Positions 50,047 to 59,774 of a DNA stretch of 64,000 nucleotides are shown piece by piece; positions within the stretch are counted from its first letter, which is position 1; every line of letters starts with the position of its first letter. Source of the stretch: Pseudolysinimonas_A sp947085045. GTDB taxonomy: Bacteria > Actinomycetota > Actinomycetes > Actinomycetales > Microbacteriaceae. Under the pieces are notes generated by a model that did no database searches, was not told where the DNA came from, and worked only from the letters and a program-made list of their open reading frames with translations. Where the stretch lies: the NCBI GenBank assembly GCA_947085045.1, contig CAMTUU010000004.1:124001-188000 (forward strand), in the 5' to 3' direction. Position numbers and translations under genes: made by a program.

Positions 50047-50385
50047 CTAGTTGGCGCGCTCGTACGCCTCGCGCACCTCGGCCGAGATGCGACCGCGGTC
50101 GCCGACCGTGAAGCCGTGCCCCTGCGCCCAGGAGCGGATGGCGGCGAGTTCCCCGCTGTTCGAGCGGCTGCTACGACGCGGTCCCGATGGCCGGGTCGCC
50201 CCCGCGGCCGAGCGGCCGGCGGAGATGAACGGGGCGAGGGCGCTGCGCAGCTTCTGCGCGTTCGAGTCGGAGAGGTCGATCTCGTACTGCCGACCCTCGA
50301 GCGAGAATCGCACGGTGCTGCCGGCGCCGTCCGCGAGAACCGTGCCGTCGAGGTCGTCGACGAGTTGCGTGATTTGCTTCTTCAT
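50047..50385 (-). CDS. lsr2: Lsr2 nucleoid-associated protein
   Basis: A 112-residue actinobacterial H-NS-like protein that bridges AT-rich DNA and silences foreign genes. The N-terminal dimerisation domain is MKKQITQLVDDLDGTVLADG followed by FSLEGRQYEIDLSDSNAQKLR. After a Ser/Arg/Pro-rich linker, the C-terminal DNA-binding domain is IRSWAQGHGFTVGDRGRISAEV, with the minor-groove RGR hook. The upstream region is strikingly AT-rich. Confidence 0.96.
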   Translation of the reverse strand: MKKQITQLVDDLDGTVLADGAGSTVRFSLEGRQYEIDLSDSNAQKLRSALAPFISAGRSAAGATRPSGPRRSSRSNSGELAAIRSWAQGHGFTVGDRGRISAEVREAYERAN

Positions 50386-50430
50386 TTGTTTTCCCCGTAT
50401 ATCTCTGAGATCCAGATCCGCGGTTTTACT

Positions 50431-50451
50431 TTAGCGGCAAATTTTCGCTAA
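50431..50451. promoter_or_regulatory. AT-rich inverted repeat upstream of lsr2
   Basis: TTAGCG-N9-CGCTAA, with an AT-only heart (AAATTTT), sits about 45-65 nt upstream of the lsr2 start in one of the most AT-rich stretches of the window. It could be a site for Lsr2 itself or another regulator. Confidence 0.45.
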
Positions 50452-50572
50452 CGACATTTCCTTCCGGCGGTTGCGAGAACCGGACGCGAAATCGCCGTGC
50501 GATCTCGCTGGGAACTGGGGTCCGCCCCACCGGCATGGCCGCCCCGCCGCGGACTCCGGTTGGCACACACGA

Positions 50573-50615
50573 GCAATGAAGAAGGGCCGCCCGACGGGCG
50601 GCCCTTCTTCATTGC
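50573..50615. terminator. Strong bidirectional terminator
   Basis: A perfect 20-bp stem (GCAATGAAGAAGGGCCGCCC, loop GAC, complement to 50615), with A-rich and T-rich flanks inside the stem on both strands. It lies immediately 3' of tRNA-Pro, which is transcribed leftward, so that tRNA is the likely client. The lsr2 gene lies beyond it and is also transcribed leftward, so the stem also insulates the lsr2 promoter. Confidence 0.9.
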
Positions 50616-50616
50616 G

Positions 50617-50690
50617 TCGGGGTAACAGGATTTGAACCTGCGGCCTCGTCGTCCCGAACGACGCGCGCTACCAAACTGCGCCATACCCCG
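50617..50690 (-). tRNA. tRNA-Pro (anticodon CGG)
   Basis: A 74-nt cloverleaf: acceptor CGGGGTA with TACCCCG, D-arm GCGCAGTTTGGTAGCGC, anticodon arm GTCGTTCGGGACGAC (CGG) and T-arm GCAGGTTCAAATCCTGT. The discriminator is A and CCA is not encoded. Confidence 0.95.
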
Positions 50691-50714
50691 TAGTCGCTTC
50701 GCAGCGACAACCTG

Positions 50715-51662
50715 TCAAGGATACCCGACCGGAACGAGTTCGAGCACCACGGCTTCGGGCGCGCAGGCGAAGCGCACGGGTGCGTAGATGGAGGTGCCGA
50801 GACCCGCCGAGACGTTGAGTTGGGCGGTGCGGCGACGTCCCCGCCAGGTCGAGAGGCCCTGCGCCTGGGTGCGCGGGATGTCGCAATTGGTGACCAGCGC
50901 GGGCAGCCCCGGGATGCGCACCTGCCCGCCGTGGGTGTGACCGGCGAGGATCAGATCGGCGCCCTGGTTGGTGAACGCGTCGAGCACGCGGCGGTAGGGC
51001 GCGTGAGTCACCCCGAGCCGCAGCACCCGTGAGTCGGCCCCCCATTCCACTGCTTCGCGTAACCTCTCGAGATTGGCGGGCAGCACGTCGAGGCGATCCC
51101 AGCCGCGGTGCGCGTCTCCGGTGCCGAACAACTCGATGCGGTGACCGCGGAACTCCAGGGCGCGCGCCGCGTTGTTCAGGTCGAACCAGCCGAGGTCGCC
51201 GGTGAAGAACGCGGTGAGGGCTTCGACATCCAGATCCGGCTGTCGCGGCTTCGCGCCGGACGGGCCGCCGAAGTAGGCGAGCGGGTTCTTGAGCACCGGG
51301 CCGTGGAAGTCGTTCGAGCCATGCGCGAAGACACCCGGGACGCCCCGGAACGGCTCGAACGCGCGACGGATGCCGGTGAGTCCGTTGACGTGACCCAGGT
51401 TGTCGCCGGTGTCCACGATGAGGTCGGGTTCGTAGCGGGCGAGCGAGCGCACGAAATCCTGCTTCTTCCGCTGCCACGGCGCCATGTGCAGGTCGCTCAG
51501 ATGCAGGATCGTCAGCGGCCGCGAACCCGGCTCGAGGATGGCCAGCACCTCGCGCCGCACCGTGAACCGGGTGCGCTCGACGAGCACCCCCCAGGCCACA
51601 GTGCCCAGTGCTGCGGCGGCCGTCGCCCCGAGGGCGACGCCCGCCGCACGCGCACAGGTCAT
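50715..51662 (-). CDS. Membrane-anchored metallophosphoesterase
   Basis: A 315-residue calcineurin-like phosphoesterase with an N-terminal membrane helix (about residues 5-27). Metal motifs are LHLSDLHMAP, VDTGDNLG, the GNHD equivalent GSNDF (His replaced by Asp-containing SND), and ILAGHTHGGQV. It probably cleaves a phosphoester near the membrane. The start overlaps the stop of the penicillin-binding-protein gene (ATGA), a pairing common in actinobacteria, so a cell-envelope role is likely. Confidence 0.9.
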   Translation of the reverse strand: MTCARAAGVALGATAAAALGTVAWGVLVERTRFTVRREVLAILEPGSRPLTILHLSDLHMAPWQRKKQDFVRSLARYEPDLIVDTGDNLGHVNGLTGIRRAFEPFRGVPGVFAHGSNDFHGPVLKNPLAYFGGPSGAKPRQPDLDVEALTAFFTGDLGWFDLNNAARALEFRGHRIELFGTGDAHRGWDRLDVLPANLERLREAVEWGADSRVLRLGVTHAPYRRVLDAFTNQGADLILAGHTHGGQVRIPGLPALVTNCDIPRTQAQGLSTWRGRRRTAQLNVSAGLGTSIYAPVRFACAPEAVVLELVPVGYP

Positions 51663-54286
51663 GGACAGACGGTCGTCCGGTAGTAGGTGATCGTCACGGG
51701 ACTTCCCGTCGGATTCTTGAACGTTCCGGCCGGGGGATCCTGCGTCATCACGGTGTTGTCCGGTGGCGGCGTCGCCGGATAGTCGGCGAGGTCGGTCGGG
51801 TCGTAACAGAGCTTCGTGACCGAGAACCCGAGCCCTGGCGCCTGCAGGGCGTTCTGGGCGTCGTTGGGACTCATCCCCACCACGTTCGGCACCTGCTTGG
51901 CGAGGCCGTTGCTGGTGAACACCTTCACGGTCGTGCCGCGCGGCACCTGGGCCCCCGCGCCGGGATCGGTCGACGCCACCTGGCCCGCGGGTAGGTCGGA
52001 GTCGACCTGCCCGCCGTCCTCGAAGCCGAGCTCGGCGAGGGTGAGGGCCGCGTTCGCCTGCTCGAGCGACGATCCGACGAGGTTCGGAACCTCGACGGGC
52101 GAGCCGGTGAGCAGCGCCGGGTCGGGAGCCGGGAAGGCGCCGCCCGGGTAGTAGGCGTCGATCGTCTGCGCCGTGGGACGGAAGATCAAGTGACGCAGCG
52201 AGCTGCCGCTCTGCCCGTTGACGCGGATCTGGCGCATCGCCTGGCTGCCCTGCACATTGCCCACCCAGACCGCCGTGGAAACCGAGGTCGAGGTTCCGAC
52301 CATCCAGGTGTGGATCGACTTGTCGGTGGTCCCCGTCTTGCCGATGTAGGGGGTGCCGTCACGCGGGTTCGACGCGGAGGCCGTTCCGCCGTTCACCGAG
52401 GCGGCCATCGCGTACGCCGCGGTGTTGGCGACCCCCGGCGAGACCGCCGATTGGTTGCATGTGGATGGTTCGCCCGCGAGCTCCTCGCCGGTTTCGACGA
52501 CGATCACCTTCGCGACCATTCGGGGCTCGCAGAACACGCCCTGGTTGGCGATCGCGGCATAGGCCGCGGCCTGCTGCAGTGGCGCGATCGCGTTCTCGCA
52601 CCCGCCGATGGCGCACGATGGTCGGGTGATGATCTCCTGATCGGGGTTGCCGTTGTGCACGCCGATCGACTCGACGATCTTGCGGATGTCGCACTGGTCG
52701 ACGGCCTTCGCCATCTGCAGGAAGATCGAGTTCACCGACGCGCCGGTGCCGCGCACGATCGAGTACGACCCCTGCTCGTTGGAGTCGTTCTTGAAGTCGT
52801 ACTTGCCGCCCCACGGCGGACCGACGATGGTGCCGCCCACCGACTCGGGGGCGCACGAGTCGGCGAACTCCGCCTGGTTCAGCTCGCGCACGCCCGCGTT
52901 GAACGACTCGTTGACGCCGCGGCCGGCGGCGAGGAACGCGAGCAGCACGTAGGGCTTGTAGGTCGACCCGGGCTGGAAACCGATCGACCCGCCGTGCTTC
53001 TGGTCGACCGCGTAGTTGACGGCGTCGGTGGAGATCACGCCTTCGGCCTGCAACGAATCGTCGAACGTCTTGTTCTGGGCCATCGAGAGGATGTTGCCCG
53101 TGCCGACCTGCACCGAGACGGCCACGGCTCCGAGATCGAACCGCTCTTCGGTGCTGGGCGCCCACTTGTTGACGTTGTCGTACGCCGCCTGCTGGAGGCG
53201 CGGATCGACCGTCAGCACCAGCTTGAAGCCGCCGCGCTTCCACGCCGCACGTCGCTCGTCCTCGGTCGAGCCGAGCGCGGTGAGGTCGGGCACCACGCGC
53301 TTGGCGTAGTCGCAGACGAAGCCGTAGGCGGCAGGCGCGTTGCGGCACCCGACGACCGACGGCGCCCGCACCACGAACGCGGCATCCACCGGCACCGCGA
53401 TCGCTTCGTCGCGTTCGGCTGTGGTGATGCATCCGGTCTCGGCCATCGCCGTGAGGATGACGTCGCGGCGTTCCTGGTTCGCGGCGAAGTTGGCGTCGGA
53501 GTTGAGGCTGCGCAGGTTCGGGTACTGCACGATCGCGATCAGGCTCGCCGCCTGGTTGATCGTGAGCGCGGAGGCATCCGTGCTGAAGAATTCGTAGGCC
53601 GCGGCCTGCACGCCGTAGGTGTTGCCGCCGAAGCCCGCGATGTTCAGGTAGCCCTGGAGGATCTCCTCCTTGGTGTAGTTCTTCTCGAGACCGATCGCGA
53701 GCTTCATCTCCTTGATCTTGCGATCGAGGGTCGGGTCGAGAGCGGCCTGGATGTCGGCCTTGCGCTGCTCCTCGGTCAGGCTGTCGTCGTTGATCGCCTG
53801 CTGCTGGAGGATGTTGCGCACGAGCTGCATCGTCAGCGTCGACGCGCCGCCGGCACCGTCGTCGCCCGTGACCTGCCCGAGCCCCGCGCGCACGAGCGAC
53901 GGCAGGTCGACGCCGCCGTGCTCGTAGAAGCGCCGGTCCTCGCCCGCGATGGCGGCGCACTGCACGAACTCGCTCATCTGGTCGAGCGTGACCTCTTCGC
54001 GGTTTTGGTCGTACAGCGTCGCGATGGTGGTGTACGCGTCGGCCGCGGTCTCGTCGGGCTGGTCGTAGTTGCGCACCGCGATGGTGTTCTGCTGACTGCC
54101 GGAGTCGAGCTGGATGTACTCGGGCAGCGCGTTGAAGATGCCGACCGTGTTGTTCGCGGTGATGCCGGTGACGGCGATGGCGGGGGCGACCATGACGGTG
54201 ACGAGGGCGCCGGCGAGGACGCTGAAACCGAGGGTGCCGGCGACGGCCGTGAGCAGACTGGCGGCCGTCGTTTTCTGGGCGGGCAT
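51659..54286 (-). CDS. ponA: Class A penicillin-binding protein with PASTA domains
   Basis: An 875-residue bifunctional peptidoglycan synthase. After an N-terminal membrane anchor come the GT51 transglycosylase (AAIAGEDRRFYEHGGVD, GASTLTMQLVRN) and the transpeptidase with nucleophile motif PGSTYKP (about residue 441) and KTGT (about 649). Two PASTA domains follow (VPNLVGSSLEQANAALTLAE and VPNVVGMSPNDAQNALQA). It polymerises and cross-links the cell wall. ATG 54286 is fixed by a leaderless hexamer; longer in-frame starts would lie upstream of that promoter. Confidence 0.94.
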   Translation of the reverse strand: MPAQKTTAASLLTAVAGTLGFSVLAGALVTVMVAPAIAVTGITANNTVGIFNALPEYIQLDSGSQQNTIAVRNYDQPDETAADAYTTIATLYDQNREEVTLDQMSEFVQCAAIAGEDRRFYEHGGVDLPSLVRAGLGQVTGDDGAGGASTLTMQLVRNILQQQAINDDSLTEEQRKADIQAALDPTLDRKIKEMKLAIGLEKNYTKEEILQGYLNIAGFGGNTYGVQAAAYEFFSTDASALTINQAASLIAIVQYPNLRSLNSDANFAANQERRDVILTAMAETGCITTAERDEAIAVPVDAAFVVRAPSVVGCRNAPAAYGFVCDYAKRVVPDLTALGSTEDERRAAWKRGGFKLVLTVDPRLQQAAYDNVNKWAPSTEERFDLGAVAVSVQVGTGNILSMAQNKTFDDSLQAEGVISTDAVNYAVDQKHGGSIGFQPGSTYKPYVLLAFLAAGRGVNESFNAGVRELNQAEFADSCAPESVGGTIVGPPWGGKYDFKNDSNEQGSYSIVRGTGASVNSIFLQMAKAVDQCDIRKIVESIGVHNGNPDQEIITRPSCAIGGCENAIAPLQQAAAYAAIANQGVFCEPRMVAKVIVVETGEELAGEPSTCNQSAVSPGVANTAAYAMAASVNGGTASASNPRDGTPYIGKTGTTDKSIHTWMVGTSTSVSTAVWVGNVQGSQAMRQIRVNGQSGSSLRHLIFRPTAQTIDAYYPGGAFPAPDPALLTGSPVEVPNLVGSSLEQANAALTLAELGFEDGGQVDSDLPAGQVASTDPGAGAQVPRGTTVKVFTSNGLAKQVPNVVGMSPNDAQNALQAPGLGFSVTKLCYDPTDLADYPATPPPDNTVMTQDPPAGTFKNPTGSPVTITYYRTTVCP

Positions 54287-54292
54287 AGGGTT

Positions 54293-54298
54293 AGGGTA
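54293..54298 (-). promoter_or_regulatory. ponA: -10 hexamer for a leaderless start (ponA)
   Basis: On the minus strand TACCCT, AACCCT, then ATG 54286. The plus strand of the same bases carries tandem TAGGGT copies that could serve as the -10 of the divergent DUF4177 gene. Confidence 0.6.
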
Positions 54299-54338
54299 CG
54301 CGACGGTCTGCGCCCCGAACCTGAATGGATGCCTTGCA

Positions 54339-54500
54339 ATGCCCACCTGGGAGTACGTCACCACGCCCCTGCTCATCCACAACACCACCGCGATCCTCAA
54401 CACCTGGGGGTCGCAGGGCTGGGAGCTCGTGCAGATCGTGACCGGTCCCGAGGGCGGCCTCGTCGCCTACCTCAAGCGCCCGCTGGCAGCCGCCGAATGA
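54339..54500 (+). CDS. DUF4177 small protein
   Basis: A 53-residue protein: MPTWEYVTTPLLIHNTTAIL, then NTWGSQGWELVQIVTGPEGG and a LVAYLKRP end. This is the conserved actinobacterial DUF4177 family, usually found between the class A penicillin-binding protein and a RidA gene, as here. Function is unknown. The stop overlaps the RidA start (ATGA at 54497-54500). Confidence 0.88.
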   Translation: MPTWEYVTTPLLIHNTTAILNTWGSQGWELVQIVTGPEGGLVAYLKRPLAAAE

Positions 54501-54955
54501 GCGTCGCGGCGCGTCTCGCGGAGCTCGGCCTCGAGCTGCCCCCTGTCGCGACCCCGGCCGGCGCCTACGTGCCCGCCGTCGTCACCGGCAACCTCGTCTT
54601 CACGGCCGGTCAGCTGCCGTTCGTCGACGGCGTGCTGCCGGCGACCGGCAAGGTCGGCGCGGGGGTCACCCCCGAGGTGGCCGCGGTCCTCGCCCGCCAG
54701 GCGGCGCTCAACGCGCTCGCCGCCGCGGCGGATGCCATCGGCTCGCTTGATCGGGTCACCCGGGTCGTGAAGGCCGTCGTCTTCGTCAACTCGGCCCCCG
54801 GGTTCACCGCTCAGCCGACGGTCGCCAACGGCGGTTCGCAGCTGCTCGGGGAGGTGTTCGGCGACGCCGGACGCCATGCCCGCAGCGCCGTCGGCGTCGC
54901 CGAGCTCCCTCTCGACTCCCCGGTCGAACTCGAGCTCATCCTCGAATTCGCCTGA
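54497..54955 (+). CDS. RidA family protein
   Basis: A 152-residue YjgF/YER057c/UK114 protein. YVPAVVTGNLVFTAGQLPFVDG and QAALNALAAAADAIGSLDRVTRVVKAVVFVNSAPGF match the family core. RidA enzymes hydrolyse reactive enamines and imines from PLP enzymes; this longer subgroup lacks the standard catalytic arginine position as far as I can see, so its activity is uncertain. It is coupled to DUF4177 and converges on acs. Confidence 0.88.
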   Translation: MSVAARLAELGLELPPVATPAGAYVPAVVTGNLVFTAGQLPFVDGVLPATGKVGAGVTPEVAAVLARQAALNALAAAADAIGSLDRVTRVVKAVVFVNSAPGFTAQPTVANGGSQLLGEVFGDAGRHARSAVGVAELPLDSPVELELILEFA

Positions 54956-54966
54956 ACGCCCGGGGC

Positions 54967-56949
<1,983 letters not shown>

Positions 56950-57041
56950 GGCAGGTGCCCTCCTTGACAGAAAGAACTGTCCTCGAATGAGACCGGCCGG
57001 GCGGCGATGCCGGGGGTCCCCGAGGTGGGGTCCTGCTGACG

Positions 57042-57069
57042 ATCCTAGCCAGCCACCGCGACCGGGCAA
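57042..57069 (-). promoter_or_regulatory. acs: Promoter of acs
   Basis: On the minus strand TTGCCC (57069-57064), 16-bp spacer and TAGGAT (57047-57042). The start near 57035 gives an 86-nt leader. Confidence 0.6.
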
Positions 57070-57192
57070 CCCATGCATTTTCGTCCGGTGACGACGGCCG
57101 TGGATGGGGGTAGCCCACGATCGCCGACGTGCCCCGGAAAGGGGGTTGGCAAGCTCTTGCGAACTCTCGGGAATCCGTGAGGGAACTCCCCA

Positions 57193-57220
57193 TTGCGGTG
57201 TCCTCCATTTGGAGTACACT
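57193..57220 (+). promoter_or_regulatory. Candidate promoter of the tad locus
   Basis: TTGCGG (57193-57198), 16-bp spacer, TACACT (57215-57220). It would give an unusually long 300-nt leader carrying the hairpin and palindrome described for the gap. Confidence 0.45.
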
Positions 57221-57285
57221 CGGGACCATCCGAGCGCAATCTCGGCTCGCGACGCCCGCGATTCCCCCCAATCGAGCGTCGCTGT

Positions 57286-57317
57286 GGCGGCGCCCGTTCC
57301 CCCCAATGGGCGCCGCC
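57286..57317 (+). terminator. Leader hairpin upstream of tadA
   Basis: GGCGGCGCCC (57286-57295) pairs perfectly with GGGCGCCGCC (57308-57317). The 12-nt loop contains the second TTCCCCCCAAT repeat. It may attenuate the tad transcript or end a short RNA. Confidence 0.5.
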
Positions 57318-57498
57318 CCTCTCGTTCAATCCCTCCCATACTTTCAGGGATTTTGACCCTTTCGGGTCGCTCGGGGTGGTTCGCCGCGGCGCGCGGCGGA
57401 GGCCTGCGGCCCTCCTGGCGGGGGCTCGGCGATCGGGGTACAACGGGTTCGGGCGTTCCGTCCTCCCCAGAGCGGCTTCACGGGGTGATTCCGTGGCT

Positions 57499-57529
57499 CA
57501 TATCCCCGAACTGGGGGTTCGGGGATATG
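57499..57529. promoter_or_regulatory. 31-bp inverted repeat covering the tadA start codon
   Basis: CATATCCCCGAAC and its exact complement GTTCGGGGATATG flank a TGGGG spacer; the last three bases are the ATG of tadA. In RNA this would bury the start codon in a 13-bp stem; in DNA it is a strong operator candidate. Confidence 0.75.
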
Positions 57530-58510
57530 ACCCGTCAGCCTCTCGTCATGGGTGGGTTCGTCGCGCGCGGGACGGGGGTGTCGCGCGGCATCCCGTTGCA
57601 GGAGTTCGGGCCGCTGGCGGCGATCGTCGGCGAACGCGGGGTGACGGATGTCTTCCTCAACGGCGACGGCGCGGTGTGGGCCGACCGGGGGTCGGGGTCC
57701 TCGGTGATCGAGGGTCTGCGGGTTCCGGCCGCGACCGCCCGGGAGCTCGCGGTGCGCCTCGTCGCGCTCGGCGGCCGGCACGTCGACGAGGCGACGCCGT
57801 GCGTCGACGTGCGGCTCGGCGACGGGGTGCGGGTGCACGCGGTGCTGCCGCCGGTCTCGGGGGGCGGAGCGCTCGTGTCGGTGCGGCTGCCCGCCGAGGC
57901 GCGGCCCTCGCTCGACGACCTCGACGTCGCGGGCTTCTTCGGGGCGGGGGAGGCGAAGCGCATCCGGGGCCTCGTCGCACGGCGAGCCAACCTCCTCGTG
58001 ACCGGGGCGGGTGGCAGCGGCAAGACGACCTTCCTCGCCGCGCTGCTCGGGTCGGCGCCCGGCCACGAGCGGATCGTCGTGCTGGAAGATGTCGCCGAAC
58101 TCCGCATCGAGCATCCGCACGTCGTCGCCCTCGAGGCGCGGCAGGCGAACCTCGAGGGCGCCGGCGGCATCGGGCTCGACCGCCTCGTGCGTGAAGCCCT
58201 GCGGATGCGCCCCGACCGGCTCGTGGTCGGCGAGTGCCGCGGAGCCGAACTGCGCGAACTGCTCGCCGCGCTCAACACCGGGCACGACGGCGGGGCCGGC
58301 ACGCTGCACGCCAACTCGCTCCCCGACGTGCCCGCGCGGCTCGAGGCGCTGGGCGCCCTGTCGGGGATGTCGCCCGACGCCGTCGCCCGGCAGGCGGTGA
58401 GCGCGCTCGACGTCGTGCTGCACCTGGAGCGCACGCCGTCGGGCCGCCGGCTCGCCGCGATCGGCACCCTCGCACTCGACCGCCGCGGGCGGCTCGAGGT
58501 GCACGCGTGA
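57527..58510 (+). CDS. TadA/CpaF-type pilus-assembly ATPase
   Basis: A 327-residue VirB11-like secretion ATPase that powers assembly of Flp/tad pili. The N-terminal domain (LAAIVGERGVTDVFLNGDGAVW, VDVRLGDGVRVHAVLPPVS) precedes Walker A GAGGSGKTT (Lys166), the Asp box VVLEDVAELRIEHP, Walker B VVGECRGAEL and the His box NTGHDGGAGTLHANS. It is shorter than classic CpaF, as usual for actinobacterial tad-associated ATPases. ATG 57527 is chosen; ATG 57548 is an alternative seven codons on. The next gene overlaps by GTGA. Confidence 0.9.
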   Translation: MTRQPLVMGGFVARGTGVSRGIPLQEFGPLAAIVGERGVTDVFLNGDGAVWADRGSGSSVIEGLRVPAATARELAVRLVALGGRHVDEATPCVDVRLGDGVRVHAVLPPVSGGGALVSVRLPAEARPSLDDLDVAGFFGAGEAKRIRGLVARRANLLVTGAGGSGKTTFLAALLGSAPGHERIVVLEDVAELRIEHPHVVALEARQANLEGAGGIGLDRLVREALRMRPDRLVVGECRGAELRELLAALNTGHDGGAGTLHANSLPDVPARLEALGALSGMSPDAVARQAVSALDVVLHLERTPSGRRLAAIGTLALDRRGRLEVHA

Positions 58511-59379
58511 CCGCGGCGGCGTCGGTGCTGCGGCTCGCGGTGCTGCTCGAGGCCGGGCTGCCACCGCTCGCCGCCTGGCGGCACCTGGGGTCGTCCGACC
58601 CCGTCGCCGCTTGCATCGCCGAGGTCGACGGCGCCGATCGGTTGCCGCTCGCGATCCTCGAGAGCACCCGCGCGGCCGACGCGGCCGCCGACTGGGCGTG
58701 CGTCGCGGCGGCCTGGCGGGTGGCATCCGATTCGGGGGCGCCGCTGGCCGCCACCCTGTCACGGCTCGGCGAGGTGCTCGTTGCGACCGACGACGCCCGG
58801 CGCGAGGTCGAGATCGCGCTCGCCGGGCCGCTGGCCACGAGCCGCGTGGTGCTCGCCCTCCCCGTGCTCGGGCTGCTCGGCGGGGCACTCCTCGGCGTCG
58901 ACACGCTCGGCGTGCTCGCCACGACGCCGCCGGGGTGGTTGTGCCTGGGCGCCGGCGGCACGCTGCTGCTCGTCGCGCGGCGCTGGATGCGGCGGCTCGT
59001 CGCCCGGGCGCGCGACGCCGATCCGACCCCCGGACTCGGCTGCGAGCTCGTGGCGGTGGCGGTGTCGGGCGGTGCGCCGGCATCCACCGCTCTGACCCGC
59101 GTCGCGCTCGCGCTGGAGGAAGCCGGTCTGCCCGCCGAAGACGCCGCGGCTCCGGCGATCGAGTTCGCGCAGCGCGCGGGGGTTCCCGTGGCGGCGCTGC
59201 TGCGTGCCGAAGCGCGGGAGCTGCGCCGGGACGCCCAGGCCGCGGTGCGCCTGCGCATCGCCGCCCTCGGCACCCGGCTGCTGCTGCCGCTCGGACTCTG
59301 CGTGCTGCCCGCGTTCGTCGCGCTCGGCGTCGCTCCTCTCTTACTGGCGATGATCGGCTCGACCCTCGACGTGCTGTGA
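58507..59379 (+). CDS. Tad inner-membrane protein, TadB/TadC-like in one chain
   Basis: A 290-residue protein related to type II secretion F. The first half ends in two hydrophobic helices (VVLALPVLGLLGGALLG and a second near WLCLGAGGTLLLVARR), like TadB. The second half, LVAVAVSGGAPASTALTRVA with the closing helices LPLGLCVLPAFVALGVAPLL, resembles TadC. Most actinobacterial loci encode two separate proteins; here a single condensed one follows TadA (inference by eye). It should form the membrane platform for pilin extrusion. Confidence 0.78.
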   Translation: MTAAASVLRLAVLLEAGLPPLAAWRHLGSSDPVAACIAEVDGADRLPLAILESTRAADAAADWACVAAAWRVASDSGAPLAATLSRLGEVLVATDDARREVEIALAGPLATSRVVLALPVLGLLGGALLGVDTLGVLATTPPGWLCLGAGGTLLLVARRWMRRLVARARDADPTPGLGCELVAVAVSGGAPASTALTRVALALEEAGLPAEDAAAPAIEFAQRAGVPVAALLRAEARELRRDAQAAVRLRIAALGTRLLLPLGLCVLPAFVALGVAPLLLAMIGSTLDVL

Positions 59380-59390
59380 GTCTCGGGTTC

Positions 59391-59446
59391 GTCATAGAGG
59401 GTTCTCTGGCGTCCAGGAACCCGGCGTGCCGGGGTCCGCCACGTCG
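59391..59446. repeat. Intergenic hairpin repeat, copy B
   Basis: Starts GTCATAGAGGGTTCT (59391-59405), identical to copy A at 30970, and keeps GGAACCC (59416-59422) paired to GGGGTCC (59431-59437) with one mismatch. It lies between the TadB/C-like gene and the pilin gene. Confidence 0.6.
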
Positions 59447-59597
59447 AAGCAACCTCCGAGAGGGCGCGTCCTGCACAGCGTCCCGTTATCGGCGATCCGC
59501 GCGACCGACGATGCGACCAGAACCGGGACGCCGGGGCAGGCGCAGACTGAGGATGCTCGTGCCCCGATCCGCGACAGCGGAGAGTAAGAGGTACGCG

Positions 59598-59774
59598 ATG
59601 CGACGAATCTGGAACCGTCTTCGGGAAGATGCCGGGGCCGCGACCGCGGAGTACGCGATCGTCATCATGGCCGCCGTGGGATTCGCCGGGCTGCTCGTGG
59701 TGATCCTGAGATCGGGCGAGGTGCAGTCGATCCTCACCGACCTGGTGCAGCGCGCGCTGAACTCGGCCGGATGA
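59598..59774 (+). CDS. Flp-type pilin (DUF4244)
   Basis: A 58-residue prepilin. A short basic leader (MRRIWNRLREDAG) is followed by AATAEYAIVIMAAVGFAGLL, where the G/A cleavage region and Glu5-type residue before the hydrophobic helix are typical of Flp pilins. It would be cut by a TadV-like peptidase encoded elsewhere and polymerise into the pilus. ATG 59598 has AAGAGG 6 nt upstream. ATG 59553 is a weaker alternative. The next gene overlaps by ATGA. Confidence 0.85.
   Translation: MRRIWNRLREDAGAATAEYAIVIMAAVGFAGLLVVILRSGEVQSILTDLVQRALNSAG

Larger units (their letters stand above)
56950..57526. other. 577-bp regulatory gap between acs and the tad locus
   Basis: No convincing gene. It holds, left to right, the acs ribosome-binding site and promoter, a plus-strand promoter candidate (57193-57220), two 11-bp direct repeats TTCCCCCCAAT (57262-57272 and 57297-57307), a 10-bp hairpin (57286-57317), a small GACCC/GGGTC hairpin (57355-57368) and a 31-bp inverted repeat over the tadA start (57499-57529). 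Open frames through it lack codon bias or family likeness. Confidence 0.6.

Noticed and set aside
57499..57529. LexA site in the tadA palindrome
   Set aside because: It contains GAAC and GTTC, but the spacer is 5 nt rather than 4 and the flanks do not fit TCGAAC-N4-GTTCGA.
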